Positions 11,207 to 23,443 of a stretch of 64,000 nt of DNA are shown piece after piece. Positions within the stretch are counted from its first letter, which is position 1; the number at the start of each line of letters is the position of its first letter. The DNA comes from Cladobotryum mycophilum (Eukaryota; Ascomycota; Sordariomycetes; Hypocreales; Hypocreaceae): positions 4,898,001 to 4,962,000 of the forward strand of contig CM071590.1 of the NCBI GenBank assembly GCA_036429605.1, written 5' to 3'. The notes beneath the pieces are model-generated. The model was given only the letters and a program-made list of their open reading frames with translations, had not been told where the DNA came from and ran no database searches. The translations under genes and the position numbers were made by a program.

Positions 11207-11941
11207 ATGGCCTCTAGAATAGTCTCACTCCTCTTGCTCGGTCTCTGCCTCACTGCATCCGTCACCGCAGCACCAACCAACACGGAATCTTCCCTTGTCT
11301 TCAGCGCCCTCCTCGCTGAGCGATCCGTCTCCATTACAAAAACGTCCAACGAGCTGTCCATCCTGCCCAGAATCGCCCGCGTCTTCCGGTTCGACAAGAC
11401 GACATCGCTGCCGGCCAAGAAGAACCAGGCGCCCACTTACTTTTTGGACGCTTCGCTGGGTCTCCTGGAAGCCAGCGTCGACACGCAGTCGGTCCCCGTC
11501 TTCTCGGGGAACAAGGACAAGAGGGTCATTGTCGATACCAATGGCGATCTCTTGACTGTCACGTACGGCGGGAACAAGTTCGTTCCGGTCTGGGCCCGGC
11601 CTTGGACTTCTGCTGGTTTCCGTGGCGCGCTGCGATTTAGCCAAGGTCTGGCCATGTTTATCCTCGGAAGCTCTCTCGCTGTGGCTCTTGTGTGCTCTTA
11701 CTGGAGAAGGTGTGTTTTCTTATCCCCATCGCTCCAAACTCTTCTTCTTCTTCTTCTTCTTCTTCTTCTTCTTCTTCTTCTCGTCCTAATTGCTAATCAA
11801 TGTCCATCTAGTCTGTGCCCAAAGCAGGACCAATCAGAATTCCGCGACTTGGAGATCGCTGAGCTGGGAAGAGCATCGGAAGACAGCATTGATTCCGTTG
11901 ATGAATCAAACATCAAGCCAGAGGAAGAGCCTCTGATGTAA
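11207..11941 (+). CDS. Small secreted or type I membrane protein, unknown function
   Basis: Not recognised as a named family. Exon 1 is 11207-11709 and exon 2 is 11812-11941; removing the 102-base intron gives 210 residues. The protein starts with a clear signal peptide (about residues 1-22, ending in TAAP), has a lumenal/extracellular region with a possible dibasic KR site at NKDKRVIVD, a single membrane helix near residues 145-165 (LAMFILGSSLAVALVCSYW) and a short acidic cytosolic tail. The intron has a GTGTGT donor, a CTAAT branch site and TAG acceptor, and is a multiple of three without stops, so unspliced message would stay open and add a poly-Leu stretch from the (CTT)14 tract. The ATG at 11207 is preferred over upstream in-frame ATGs because it creates the signal peptide and follows a CAACA context. 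Confidence 0.62.
   Translation: MASRIVSLLLLGLCLTASVTAAPTNTESSLVFSALLAERSVSITKTSNELSILPRIARVFRFDKTTSLPAKKNQAPTYFLDASLGLLEASVDTQSVPVFSGNKDKRVIVDTNGDLLTVTYGGNKFVPVWARPWTSAGFRGALRFSQGLAMFILGSSLAVALVCSYWRRCVFLSPSLQTLLLLLLLLLLLLLLVLIANQCPSSLCPKQDQSEFRDLEIAELGRASEDSIDSVDESNIKPEEEPLM
11741..11782. repeat. (CTT)14 microsatellite inside an intron
   Basis: Perfect trinucleotide run within the in-frame intron of the small membrane protein gene. It also works as the intron's pyrimidine tract. Confidence 0.95.
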
Positions 11942-13196
11942 AAGACGACCAAAATTATGACGGGGGATGGGACGGGGCGGAACAGAAGGGAAACGAGGCG
12001 TTTTTGAATTTCAATACCCAGCATGGCGTTAAGGGTCTTTTCTCTCTCTTTCTTTCTTTTTGGCATGGAGTTTTCCAATTACTTCTATAGACATGCTCTT
12101 GTTTTCTGTTTATAACAAGAGATGTGGGAGTAATACGGCGGAGGGTTCAATCTGGCGGAAACAATTTGGGGGTAGGACACGCAGATATGGCTTCTGAATC
12201 TGCAGGAACAGATGGAATGAAATCAACAGCAACAGCAACAACAACGGCAACAGCAACGGAGCGCATGATGACGCTCCCCGGCCGAGGATATAGAATGATC
12301 TGGAAAGAATGATCTGTACGGCTTCGCGAGCAAGGAAACTCGCATGATTACTTTATTTTACATAAACAAATACAAGTTACATAGATATATATATACTTGA
12401 GTACTTGGCTGCATTATCAACAACTACGTCTTCCTTATCGTCATCGGACAAGATGGACAGACAGATGGACAGACAGACAGACAGAAAGGACAAGAGACAG
12501 AAAAAGCCGTCCTTTTAAGCTCAACACTAGCTCCAATGCCAATTGCCAAATCGTTGGACAGATCAGGAATGCCAAGGAACTAGAAGAGATGCATGGATAC
12601 CGATGTGACCAATTGCAGTTCCACACACTCTCTGCTCGAGGTTCCCTTCCCTTTTCTGTTTGACACTAAAAGAATAAGGCCATCATTTAGTATGAACATA
12701 CTTGGTACCTAGTAGTAGATAGGATGGAAGAAATGGAAATCATCTTTGACGCAGGGGACTTGCTATTATACTCTCGAGTTCTAGGCCTTCCCCCTTCCCT
12801 TGGCTTCTCATGCATCGTTCGTTTAAGCATCTTTACTGGCTAGGACCTATTTGCCCGAGGGCTCCAGTTATCAGTGATATGGATCCACTGCAGTTTGATG
12901 CCAGCACAGCGCTGACTGTTGGCAGCTCGCTATCCTCCAGCACCTTGAACGTTTTCAGTGGTCGCTTTCAGGGCTTCATCACTGCTCGGTCAGCACTCGG
13001 ATCCTTATTCTGATTACGTCACAACCTCGGTCGTTCAACAATGGATCCACAATCTAAATCGTGGAGAGAGAGAGAGAGGGAGAGACAAACTCGACTCATA
13101 AAGCCGAATGAACCATTATTTACTTGTGAGACAAAACATAGAAATCTAAAGACTTTAAACTTGCTTGTAGAAATTCTACAGATTACTTACTTCAAC
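11942..13196. other. Intergenic region
   Basis: 3' flank of the membrane protein gene and promoter of the hydrolase. Short CAA, ACAG and GA runs; no gene recognised. Confidence 0.5.
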
Positions 13197-14321
13197 ATGG
13201 CCTCGTATGAGACGGTAAATGACCAATACATCAAGGTTGGCGACATTACCTTTGCCTACCGACTTTTTGGCTCATCCCATGGCATCCCTCTTGTTTGCGT
13301 CACGGGCTTTCGGTGAGTTGGTTGTTTGCGTGCACATGGATCATGTCGGCATGAATGTTGTTGCTGTTGTTTTCTGCCTCTTCGCTTCTGGACCAACACA
13401 CTGATCATTATCGTGCCAATCTCCAGGGAGCATATGGATCACTGGGATCCCGCCCTGCTGAACCCCCTCGCAGCTCAGCGCCCAGTCCTGCTCATCGACA
13501 ACGCTGGCATTGGTCGCTCCGGGGGTGATATACCCGACACCTTGACCGAGTGGGCAACGCACTACGTCAATGTGATCCATGCTCTAGGCTTCCGCCGCGT
13601 CGACTTGCTTGGCTTCTCAATGGGCGGGTGCGTCGTGCAGTTGGTCGCTCTCAATACGCCGGATCTGGTCCGGCGCCTAATTCTCTGCGGCACGGGACCA
13701 AGCTCCGGAGAGGGCTACGTGAATCCGGAACCCAGGCCATTCAAGGACCTAAAATCGGCCAACACGGTAGAGAGGATTCTGGCAGTTTATCTTGCCAACT
13801 TCTTCACCGAAGACTCTGAGCGCAGCCAAGCGGCAGGCAGAGCGGCATGGGAACGCATCACCAACGCAAGGAGTGAAAGACTTCCTCACATACCCCCGGA
13901 GGCTGCACACAAACAGACGCGTGCTTATGCCAAGTTTATGGACCCCAAAAATGCGCAGACTGCCACCTATAATCGGTTGCACGAGCTTCGGTTGCCTGTA
14001 CTGATTGCAAATGGTGAGTCTAAATTTTTTTCCTTTTTTGTTGTGGTTATTTATGGAAATCATCGTTGGTTTTCGTTTTCTTGGAATTTGGGGGCTGACG
14101 CATGTTGTGTGTGTTCATCTGCAGGATCCAATGATATTATGATGCCAACAGCAAACAGCATCCTCATGTGGCAGAAACTCAAATCTGTGGATGCACAACT
14201 CCACCTATATCCGGATTCGGGCCATGGATTTTTCTATCAATACGCCGACGAGTTCGCAACGTTGGTGAATGGATTTCTTGGCACCGACGCTACGGGCCGA
14301 GTAACGAGTAGTCGACTGTGA
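13197..14321 (+). CDS. Alpha/beta-hydrolase fold enzyme
   Basis: Three exons (13197-13312, 13427-14013, 14125-14321) encode 299 residues. Introns have GTGAGT donors and CAG acceptors and phases agree. The fold is recognised by the oxyanion/strand region GIPLVCVTGFR, the nucleophile elbow GFSMGG (near residue 110), an acidic residue in NGSNDIMMP and the catalytic histidine in DSGHGFFYQ near residue 265. Closest style is the 3-oxoadipate enol-lactonase / haloperoxidase-like group, but the substrate is not predictable. No signal peptide or membrane segment, so cytosolic is likely. Nothing nearby supports a defined pathway. The ATG at 13197 gives the usual short N-terminus; upstream in-frame ATGs would add low-complexity sequence. 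Confidence 0.9.
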
Positions 14322-17300
14322 GAGCTGTCGCAGGGTATGCGGGTTTTGCCTTTTCCATGCCTATTACGATGTTTCTGGAAGCCTGGTAAGACCCATTCGG
14401 TCGTTTCCTAACTTGTCGGGCAACTTTTGGCGGCACCCACGCATTCTTCAGCTCTGTGTGTGATGAATGCAGTCATCCCTTCCTGTTCGCCTCAAGGCGC
14501 CGCAATCGGATGACATCTGCTTCCGAAAAGAGCGGAGCGAGAAGGAGATTCCAAGACCGGAAACGGATAGCATTTATGTTATACCCGACATACCATCGGT
14601 TTGATAACGCGGGAGAGGGAAGCTGCATAAGCGTTATTATATGACATCCATGATAATATGCAAACGGAATAGAGTGTATGGATATAGATATATATATATA
14701 TGTATATATATGCGCGTGTATCAGACATAGTAGGTGCATACATAAAATGTGCGAAATCGGCGAAAACCAGGGTGAAGTGAGGCTGTAAGGAGGTGGCGGC
14801 CATCATTCATTGGACAGGGACGAAGGGAAAGGAAGAGTGTGAGAAAAGGATGCCGTAAAATTCATGCACGAGTATGCACATGTATGGATGGCTACGGGAT
14901 ACGGAACATTGCATTTTGTGATTTGTGCCATGCGGACGAGTGAGACAAGGGAATGAGCTGGCGAAACGGCATTTGTGTGCTTGTGGGCATACCTTGTCTA
15001 GCTGGGAATGGGTAGGAGTAGGAGCATCTTCCCGTGCTACCGTTGTATCTAGACGTCAATATCCTAGATGATGCAGCGGCTTGTTGGCTGCCTCGTGGGC
15101 ATGACGGATAACTGTAGGTATGGCGGCTGACCGATGACGATGAAAAGGTGACGACGAAGGAGGTAGAGGCGGATGCGGATAGATCCTGCGGAGCTCAAAA
15201 TCGCCATTTCGGGCACGATACTCTGAAGTCCGGCGCCACTGTTGCGTGATTGTTTTTGTTGTTGTTTTCTTGGTTTGCCACTTGGGGGCGGAGTCCAGCC
15301 TGGGCTGGGCTTTTGCCAATGTTATAACCTGAAGATGATGGGATATGGATGGCTCTCGGCGAACAGCTGGAATGTGAAGGCAAAGGCAAGGCGCCCAGAA
15401 GGGGAACAAGAACAAAACAAGGCCACAAGACACCCCAGAACATAATAGTTGACCAGGGCTTTTCCCGCTTTGGCGCAATCCGTCGCGCCACCCGGCCGTC
15501 CCGTCGGTATCACACTCGCGCACCTCGCGACTCACTTGCGCAGACACGCAACGCACCTGTGTACGCACAGCACGCCCGATGCACCACACGACGCGACGAC
15601 AACAGCGGCGACAGGGTCAGAGGAAGCGACATGGCGAAAGGACGAGCAAGGTCGAGCATGGATGGGCATGTATGAACATGGCCTAGGATCTTGGCGGCGC
15701 GAATCGAAAGTCAAAAGACACAAGGACCGAAATGGGCAAGGAACGAACGGCTGGAACACCCCGCGATTGGGGGCTGAAGGTTTTCCGATGGATCTGCGGT
15801 ACTAGTCTGGAAGCTAGAAGTTAGAAGGTAGCCTAAATGGTAATCCATGGGATGGGATGAATAGACGGACTTGACTTGTTTGTAGTCATGTACGCAGAAG
15901 ACTGACTGGGGGCCAGAAAGAGGATAACCGATGTTGGTGAATGTAAGCGTGAGCATGAGCGTACGGAGTAGGTACATACATGCCATGCACACAGTTGGTA
16001 GTAGATATTACTAGTACTATATGCTGTATGTCGTGTGCGTGCGCGTGCGTTGTATGTGTGATGGAGTTGAAACCAGATGGATCCTGGCAACTCACGAACG
16101 GTGCGGCTCCCCGTGTCCTATCCGTCTTCATTCAGGTTCCTTCCCGGAGCTTCATGCATCCCCCTGTACGGACGGAGAGAAGTGCAGCAATGCAGAAGGG
16201 AAGGAAAGAAGTGCCCGGGATGCAACGCTGGTGAGACCTTTGGGGGATTGAAATCCTGGATGAAATGAAGAAAGGATGTGATGGATTTTGCTGCGTTACC
16301 TTATGCTGTGCTGTGTAAGCTACCAAGGTTAGTAGATACTTTGTACCTAGTAGAAGGTACCTATAGTTGTAGTCTGTAGGTACCATCCTGTCTTGTAATC
16401 AAGTGCAAATGCATCAGTGCATCAGTCACGGACCTGGTTCATCAATCACACTGCAGAAGCTCTACATTAGTCTGGTGATGACTGATCCATTCATTGATTT
16501 ATGGATCCATGACGGGCTGGTTGTTAAGAGAGACGAGACAAGACAAGATAGGTAGATACCTTAGGTGCTTAAGTACTAGAGAGGTAAGGTGTACGGAGTA
16601 GGTATGTAGGCAGGTAGTAGAGAGACAAAAAGAAGAGACACACACTTGCCTGTAGCTGGCAAGTGCAAAGTTTTCAAAGGTCTGGGTCTAGGTAATTGGT
16701 CCAGAGCTTGCTTCCATCCATCCATTCATCCGTCCATCCATTCATTCATTCATTCGTTCATGCTGGGTAGGTACGATGCAGTTCAGGAAAAGTTGAATGA
16801 ATGGATAAGGTTAGCCGTCGCGAGACGTACCTGCTATACCTAGCGTCGGGTAAAGTTGGTGGTGGTGGTGGTGGTGGTGGTGTGTAGTGGTGTGCAGCGT
16901 ATAGATCCCCTAGATTACAAGGTCGTTGGCCCTGTAGTTTTAGCAGCTTCGGCCCCATAATATCGCCATCGTCATCATCATCCCGTGGTCTCTCTCTTAC
17001 TCCGTAACCTCTGATGGATCCCCCATGGATCCCATTCCATGATTATTCTTTTTTATTCTTTTTTATTTTTTTATTTATTTTTATTTATTTTTTTACCACT
17101 AACCAACAAGCAACATCGCACCAACCAACCAACTTTCAACCTCACCCTACAAGTAGGTAGCTTTTTTGCCTTTGCCCATCAGGTTTAGACCGTAAGGAAG
17201 AAAGACAAAAGACAAAAAAAAAAAAAAAAGATGCAGTGCAACAAAAAGCTCCCCAAACTGATTGCGCACAAACCATAGCGCTAATCCAGTTCTCGCCCAG

Positions 17301-18951
17301 TTGGATGTCTGACCGAGTGATTGAGTAACTGGGACCTGCGTAGCCGCTGTTTTGCGTAGACCGTCGGTGAAGGTGTTTTTTATCCCTGGCTAGCTGGATT
17401 GTGCTGGGCAGCAGGGGTTTACTGATGTTTAGTGGACGAGTGGCGGTGGCACAGAAGTCCCAGCACCGCCATTCTTTTCTAAGGTTCCTTTCTCAGGGCT
17501 CTTCCAAGGTTCTCTCTCTCTCCCTCAAGTCAGTGCTCTCTCGCCATTTTCCCCAAAGCACGAATAGGAACCTCAGGGTTTGCTACATGACATCGTCAAC
17601 ATCACTGGCTTGAGTCCCTTACTCGTGCTCCAATGCTCCATTTATTCCATTACTCCAGTTTGCTCAAGCGGGCACTCTTATGGATGGCTCCATACAAGTC
17701 CCCAGTGGGCTTGCGTGCTGCTGCTGCTTGTGCTGCCACTTTTTGCCTCTGTCTTGGGTGCGGTAGCGGTGGTGGTGGTCCTCCATCATTACTCATTTTT
17801 CTTTCTCGTCTATTTCCTTTTCCGACGTCCTGAGTCGTCGTCCATCTCATCCTATCCCATCATCCCATCATCTCCTCCCCCTACCTATGGACCGGCCATT
17901 ATCCTGTGGGTGTTCCAGCTGCCCACTTTCCTTCCACATCAATCATCCAGCTTGCCCACTCGGTTTACCCACTATGACATCCATCCCGCCATCAATGGGA
18001 CGATGGCTTCATTGGATGCCAATTACTAAGTAGTAATAGTGGTAGTAGTAGTAGTGGTGGTGGTGGTAGTAGAAGGAAGAGGAGAAAGAGGAGGAAGAGG
18101 AGGAGCAGCAGCAGCATCGAGAAGGAGGTGAGGTATGTACTCCGTACCCATCTTCGGATTCCATTTTTTCTCTCCTGTTTTACACACGCCCCCCTTGAGC
18201 GACTCAAAAGATAGACCCCAGCAATCACCGGTTCCATACATATGCTCAGATGCAATCTGATCCATGTACCCCATCTGAAATATGCACTATCGTTACCCTC
18301 CGTAAGTCTGCCGACTTACCTCCCTTACCTTGCCTTTGCATTCCCTACTTGTACTTTACCTTGCTTGGGCTGGATGCGAAGTCTACCTATCCCATCCCAT
18401 CCCATCCCATCCTCCCTCCCTCCCTCCCTCTCCCTCTCCCTCTCCCTTTCTTTTTCCCTCCTCCCCTCTTATTCTCACCCACATGGAGCATGAATACTCC
18501 TCTCACCCCTAGTAACCGAACTTACCTACCTGCTTGCTCTGCATATGGACGTACCTACCAGGCCGCAAACGGCGTCCCCCCCCAATAATGATACTCCGTA
18601 AACCTACATGCGCACCTATCCTATCCTATCCTGTCCTGTCCTATCCTATCCCTTCTTGTCCCTGATCTTGGTCCCGTCCGTCGTACCTTGTACGTTCTTT
18701 AAAAGGAATCGGGGGTGGTCTCGACTTTTTGTTTTCTGGCATTTCTTTGAGCTCCATGTATTTCTAGTTTTGTCCTTCCAGAAGTAATCATTACTATTCC
18801 TGTGTCTTCTTATACGTTCGTCTGTTCGTTCATCCATCTTTGTTAATTTTCAAGTTCTATAATATTCCACCCATCCCCTCTGATAGATACTGCTTGCTCT
18901 ATTTCATCCTTTGTCCGTCGTCCTACGCCCCCTTCCGATAAGCGCCTGGCC
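14322..18951. other. 4.6 kb gene-poor region
   Basis: No recognisable gene. Contains five TACGGAGTA/TACTCCGTA motifs (15962, 16592, 16998, 18138, 18592), a (TA)n run near 14685-14710, a (GGT)n run at 16858-16882, T/A-rich tracts at 17041-17095, and CCATC/TCCC low complexity before the 2EXR gene. Open frames here overlap on both strands and are repetitive. Confidence 0.5.
16858..16882. repeat. (GGT)n microsatellite
   Basis: Eight uninterrupted GGT units in intergenic sequence. Confidence 0.9.
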
Positions 18952-19956
18952 ATGATCCCCGTACCGTCTCCCTCCAAATCCGAGGATGAACCCCGAGCGA
19001 GATGCCCTGCCGATCAATCACCAACTGTCTCGGGCTTCAATCACCTACCCGCTGAGCTTCGTCTTAAGATATGGTCTTGCGCGGTAGAGCCACGTATAGT
19101 CATTCTGGATGATCTCGTCCAGAAGCCGAAGGCGTATCCTATCCCCGTCGTTACTCAACTGAATGCCGAAGCACGTATTGAGACGAGGGACGGGTACGAA
19201 CCCGTTGGCCGAGGGTCTCACATTGATTTCTCCAGAGACATCCTGGTTTGCGACCCCAACATATCTGACCAGAGTTCCAATGCGTCGCTAGAAGAGCTCG
19301 CCCCGCAAGTTCAGAGGCTTGCTTTTTGGGACTGCTTCCCCGACGATGGACGCATAGACGGGCCTGGCCATTACTCGGCGTACTTGGCAAGGCGCTATCC
19401 GCAGCAGGACTTTGGCAGAGTAGAGTTTGACAAGTTTTGGTTCCCAAACCTTAAAGACCTGTGGATCGTCAAGATTGGCGAGGTCGATAGATCATGGATG
19501 GTTGGGATCGATCAGAACCTGCCTTATGACGTGCGCCTGCGAAAAACAGCCCGACAGTTCCGATACTGGATTGACGAGAACATTGTCGAGATAGCGCCCC
19601 TGGATCTGGATGAGCCGGAGATGAAAGCCGTCCTTAGAGAAGGGCGATGTGGCAAAGAAGACTGTCAGACTCTGAATCATGGGCGATCCAAGATGGTCTC
19701 CAAGATCATTTTCATGGACGGCGAGTACCGCAAAATCGAGGGCTCGGAGGGATGGCAGCGCATCATGCCTTGGTCGACTAAACCGGCTAAAGCAACGGAA
19801 AAAGACACCTCCGAGAATCGAATGCGGTGGATCATTGTCGAGAGGATATTAACCTTCTCATTGCGCTGGGAAGGGTCTGATGAACAAGAAGCGACTTCGA
19901 CCCGGCGTAAGATGCCAGACAATTCAGGACGGCGTATGCTATCCGCTGCAGGCTAG
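18952..19956 (+). CDS. 2EXR-domain protein
   Basis: Single-exon 334-residue protein. Near residue 25 it has FNHLPAELRLKIWSCAVEPR, the signature of the 2EXR family (F-box-like fungal proteins that are strongly expanded in Pezizomycotina). The function of the family is not established; an F-box-like recruiting role is sometimes suggested but not shown here. The middle has a conserved aromatic-rich part (FPNLKDLWIVKIGEVDRSW), and the C-terminus is charged and unstructured. No signal peptide or membrane helix. The ATG at 18952 follows a CT-rich leader and there is no earlier in-frame ATG near it. 2EXR genes are often orphan and lineage-specific, and the isolation of this one fits that. Confidence 0.85.
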   Translation: MIPVPSPSKSEDEPRARCPADQSPTVSGFNHLPAELRLKIWSCAVEPRIVILDDLVQKPKAYPIPVVTQLNAEARIETRDGYEPVGRGSHIDFSRDILVCDPNISDQSSNASLEELAPQVQRLAFWDCFPDDGRIDGPGHYSAYLARRYPQQDFGRVEFDKFWFPNLKDLWIVKIGEVDRSWMVGIDQNLPYDVRLRKTARQFRYWIDENIVEIAPLDLDEPEMKAVLREGRCGKEDCQTLNHGRSKMVSKIIFMDGEYRKIEGSEGWQRIMPWSTKPAKATEKDTSENRMRWIIVERILTFSLRWEGSDEQEATSTRRKMPDNSGRRMLSAAG

Positions 19957-22208
19957 ACCTGCCTGACTTTATCTTTTAATCCCTATTTTATCTCTCTCCT
20001 TCTGTTGAGTTGTTTGTATATGGACCGCCTTCCAAGAGGCCGTGTTCCTGTCGTTGGTTGCATACCCGCATCATCAGGCGTTGAGTTTTGTGTGTGTTTT
20101 TTCTTCTTCCTGCTTTCTATTTCAACAGCACAACCCGGACCTATTGGCAAATATTTTATCGACTGTCCAACACTAATACTTGTCTTTTTTGAATTATCTG
20201 TCGAGTTGACCCGCCCGATAAATGGATCAACATCGACGTGGCAATGGATGCTTCTCAGATGGCACAGGCGAATTAATCGCTGAAGAACCTCTCACTTTAT
20301 GGCCTGGAGTCATAATTAGATGGGCTGGAATTGTGTGCCACAAACATCACCGATGGGATAAAGACAAGACGGTTGATATGGTGGGAAGTCGATTAACCCG
20401 GGGAGCTGTATCATGGTGTTCCATGCCTCGTCCATGCTAGTTCATGGAGTAAGAAGCCGGCAGCATGACGTTTTAATCTGATATAATTTTGTCTGTCATT
20501 TCTGTTACACGCTTTTGCGTCTTGTCATGGCTTGTCTTTGGCAGGGAGGAGATTGCTTGCCTAGAAAAGGAGCAATAGGAGTTATTGTGTGCGTTTCTTT
20601 TTTCTTCTTTCTTTCTTCTTCTTCTTTCTTTTTCTTCGAATATGGGTTATAGGAGGATGTAGGACGGTTGGATTTGATGCGGGAAGATGAGAAAAAGATT
20701 GAGAGATTAACGAGGAACCCTTCGCGGGGATGTTGTATATGAGTTGATGAGCTTGCTTAAATAAAATGGTTGGCATTGATATTTTGGTAGCTTGCTTGCA
20801 TTCGCCAGTCTTTGAGGCATAAGCCAGGCATAATCGTTTGTTCACTTATCCATCCATCTATCCATTCATCAGCATTCCTGTCGGTTCCTCTGCTTCGGGT
20901 AATGTGGATCTAGATGCAGCGGTTGCGTGGCCTGTCCGGAGCCGGACGTTGAATATGCGGTTCAGACTGGTGATGATTGGCTGTTGGTTGGTTCTCCGCC
21001 TGCATGACAAATATGGGCGTCCATTTTGTTCAAAACATTATTCACGACAGTAGCTTGCCGTCTTGGTCGGCGATGTATTACTTGTAGAAGCCGAGGCAGA
21101 AGCGAAAGCAGAAGCGCAGATGGAACACCGGGTCGTGTGTCCTCGGCAGCAACGACTACCGGCGCTACCTCCCCCGCTCGAGACTTCTTTATCTCTTTAT
21201 AGGGCAACCTGGCCCGGCTCTGGTGAGAATATTTTGGAGGAAGTTGGACACGGAAGAGACGACGGAAAATTCCTGTAGGGCGTGATGTAATATTGGAAAA
21301 CAAAAAAAGGCGTATGTATGCTGACGCTGACGGGGAATTACAAGTATATCATCATCCAACGGTTATCGGCCCTCCACGGGGGGCGCGCCCTTTTGTCGAG
21401 ACTGACTGAGAAGGAGGGGGGAAGGGGGGTTCTGGGATTAACGGAAATACGTAACTTGGGGATGCAAAAAATGTATATGCAATGCGCATGCACAATGTCA
21501 TGGAGGCAGCGGAACGGTTCCGGTCGCATAATGGGCCTCTTGATCGGCGATATCCAAGTAAGTAAGCATGTATAGTATGTAGGTATGTATGTATATGTAT
21601 GTAAGTGAAAAGATGGGGCTTGGAGTATATCCGCGATTGGAGCAAAATCGACTTTTAAAGTGGTCTTTGATTTCCCCGCAAATGTCAGGAGTTGGACCCC
21701 CTTGCCGTTGTCTTCGCTTTCGCTTTCATTTTTTTGGTCCCGGCGGCGGATAGTTGACAAATGGTTTGTCCATGTTGAAGTTGAAGTTGGATGTAAGATG
21801 CAAGATTGTGAGAGATGTTGATTAAATTGATAGAAGAAAGATAAAAAGAGAGAGAAAGAAAGAGAGAGAGAGAGAGTTATATTGGATGGCAGTTGCTACT
21901 GACGCTTTAGCCTCTTGGTGTTAAGGCAGGTAAAGATACGTTACCTTGTCAGTGACCCGAGGTAAGAACTCCGTGTGATGACTTGCCTAGGTGGGATGAT
22001 ATATAAATGCCCTCTCCCCGCTTCAAACACCGCCACTATGTTTATGAGATTGAAGACGAAGACCATAAGGCATGAGACGATTTCAAACTTCAGTCGGAAC
22101 AGTTGCCATTACAATAGAATCAGCACAGCTTTTATAGACAAGATACAACAACGACGACATATAAGAACACAGCCTACACCATCACGGCATCACTCATCAA
22201 CCATCACT
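19957..22208. other. Intergenic region with possible minus-strand transcript start
   Basis: No secure gene. On the minus strand at 21890-21774 there is a CT-rich leader followed by CAACATGG with an ATG at 21773, resembling a real gene start, but the frame stops after 15 codons at an A7 run. The dehydrogenase promoter occupies the right end. Confidence 0.45.
22000..22008 (+). promoter_or_regulatory. TATA box of the 2-hydroxyacid dehydrogenase gene
   Basis: TATATAAAT lies 201 bases before the ATG at 22209. It supports using that ATG rather than the in-frame one at 21975, which lies upstream of the box. Confidence 0.6.
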
Positions 22209-23443
22209 ATGCCCATCACATCTAGCGACAAACTCCTCGTCCACGCCCCGCTCCCCGCGCCGCCCGGCTGGCTCGACGCCGTAGCGAAACGCTTCCCCCA
22301 ACTCACCGTCCGGTGGGAAATCGCCGGTGCGACAAACTGGGGGCCCGTCAGCGCGGACACGCTCCCCGACGAGGTCCTCCAGGGCGTCACCCTGCTGGCC
22401 GTGTATCCTCCCGTGAAGCCCGACAAGATTCCCGACGTGCGCTTCGTGCAGCTCATCTCTGCGGGGCATGATTTGTGGAGGGGCAATGCAAAGTATTTGG
22501 ATGAGGGGGTGGTGTTTTGTAATGCTGGCGGGGCGCATCCGTGAGTTGTCTTTATCCCCCCTCCTTCCCCCCTTTTCTCATGATGTTGGGAGGGGGTTGG
22601 GGGGGGAAGGATCTGCATGACTGACTGACTATCATATAGACCTCAAATTGCAGAGTGGGTGATTGGCTCTTGGCTCTCCTTCTCTCACCGTCTCGACTAC
22701 TTCAGAGAGCAACAAATAGCCCAAGAATGGAACTTTAGAACCATCGGCACACACCCCACAACCGACTCAGCCGGTCTTCGGATGTACGCTGCTCTACCAC
22801 AGTCTCTAGTATTTTGAGAGCTCCTCAATCTAACATTCATTTTAGGGGTATTCTCGGCTACGGCGCCATTGGCAGGCAAGTCGCTCGCCTCGCCCAGGCT
22901 CTGGGGATGGAAATCTACGCATACACGCAGTCCCCTCGCCTCACTGCGGAGTCCCGCCGTGTCCCGGACAATACGTATATTGTCCCCAATCTCGGCGACT
23001 CGGAGGGCGTCATCCCCACCAAGTGGTTCCACGGTGCCGGCGTCTCCGCCATAAACGAGTTTCTCGGCCAGGATCTCGATATTCTCGTCCTATCCCTGCC
23101 CAGCAGCCCCGCGACAGATGGGATCATTGGCAAAGAACAGTTTCAGATCATGAGCAAAACCAAAACGTTTGTTTCGAATGTGGCAAGGGGCACCATCGTG
23201 AACACGGATGCCCTCGTCGAGGCCCTGAACGAGGGTCTCATTCGTGGGGCCGCGTTGGATGTTACTGATCCCGAGCCTCTGCCAAAGGGCCACCCCCTGT
23301 GGACGTGTCCAAATGTGTACATCTCCCCGCATAGAAGTTTCAATTCTTCAAAGCTGGTGTCGAGGTTAGCAGATATCGTTTTTCAGAATCTCGACAGGTT
23401 GGATAAGGGGGAGCCGCTCCTCAATGTTATCAAGCGGAGTTGA
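22209..23443 (+). CDS. D-isomer-specific 2-hydroxyacid dehydrogenase
   Basis: Three exons (22209-22540, 22640-22783, 22846-23443) encode 357 residues. NAD(P)-dependent enzymes of this family interconvert 2-oxoacids and D-2-hydroxyacids. The Rossmann motif is GILGYGAIGRQVARL (near residue 160), the catalytic Arg is in NVARGTIVNTDAL, the acidic partner in ALDVTDPEPLP and the catalytic His in SPHRS near residue 325. Introns (99 and 62 bases) start GTGAGT and GTACGC and end TAG; phases agree. Length matches the family. The substrate (glyoxylate, hydroxypyruvate or other) cannot be fixed; the N-terminal substrate half resembles the GRHPR-like fungal group only loosely. Probably cytosolic. The stop is convergent with MTC5, 372 bases away. 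Confidence 0.94.

Noticed and set aside
15056..15589. 177-residue minus-strand ORF
   Set aside because: Other frames on both strands are also open across the same GC-rich stretch, and the composition is not protein-like.
17580..18029. 149-residue plus ORF with hydrophobic stretches
   Set aside because: Hydrophobicity comes from CTG/GTG and CTT/TTC runs; no start context or homologue pattern.
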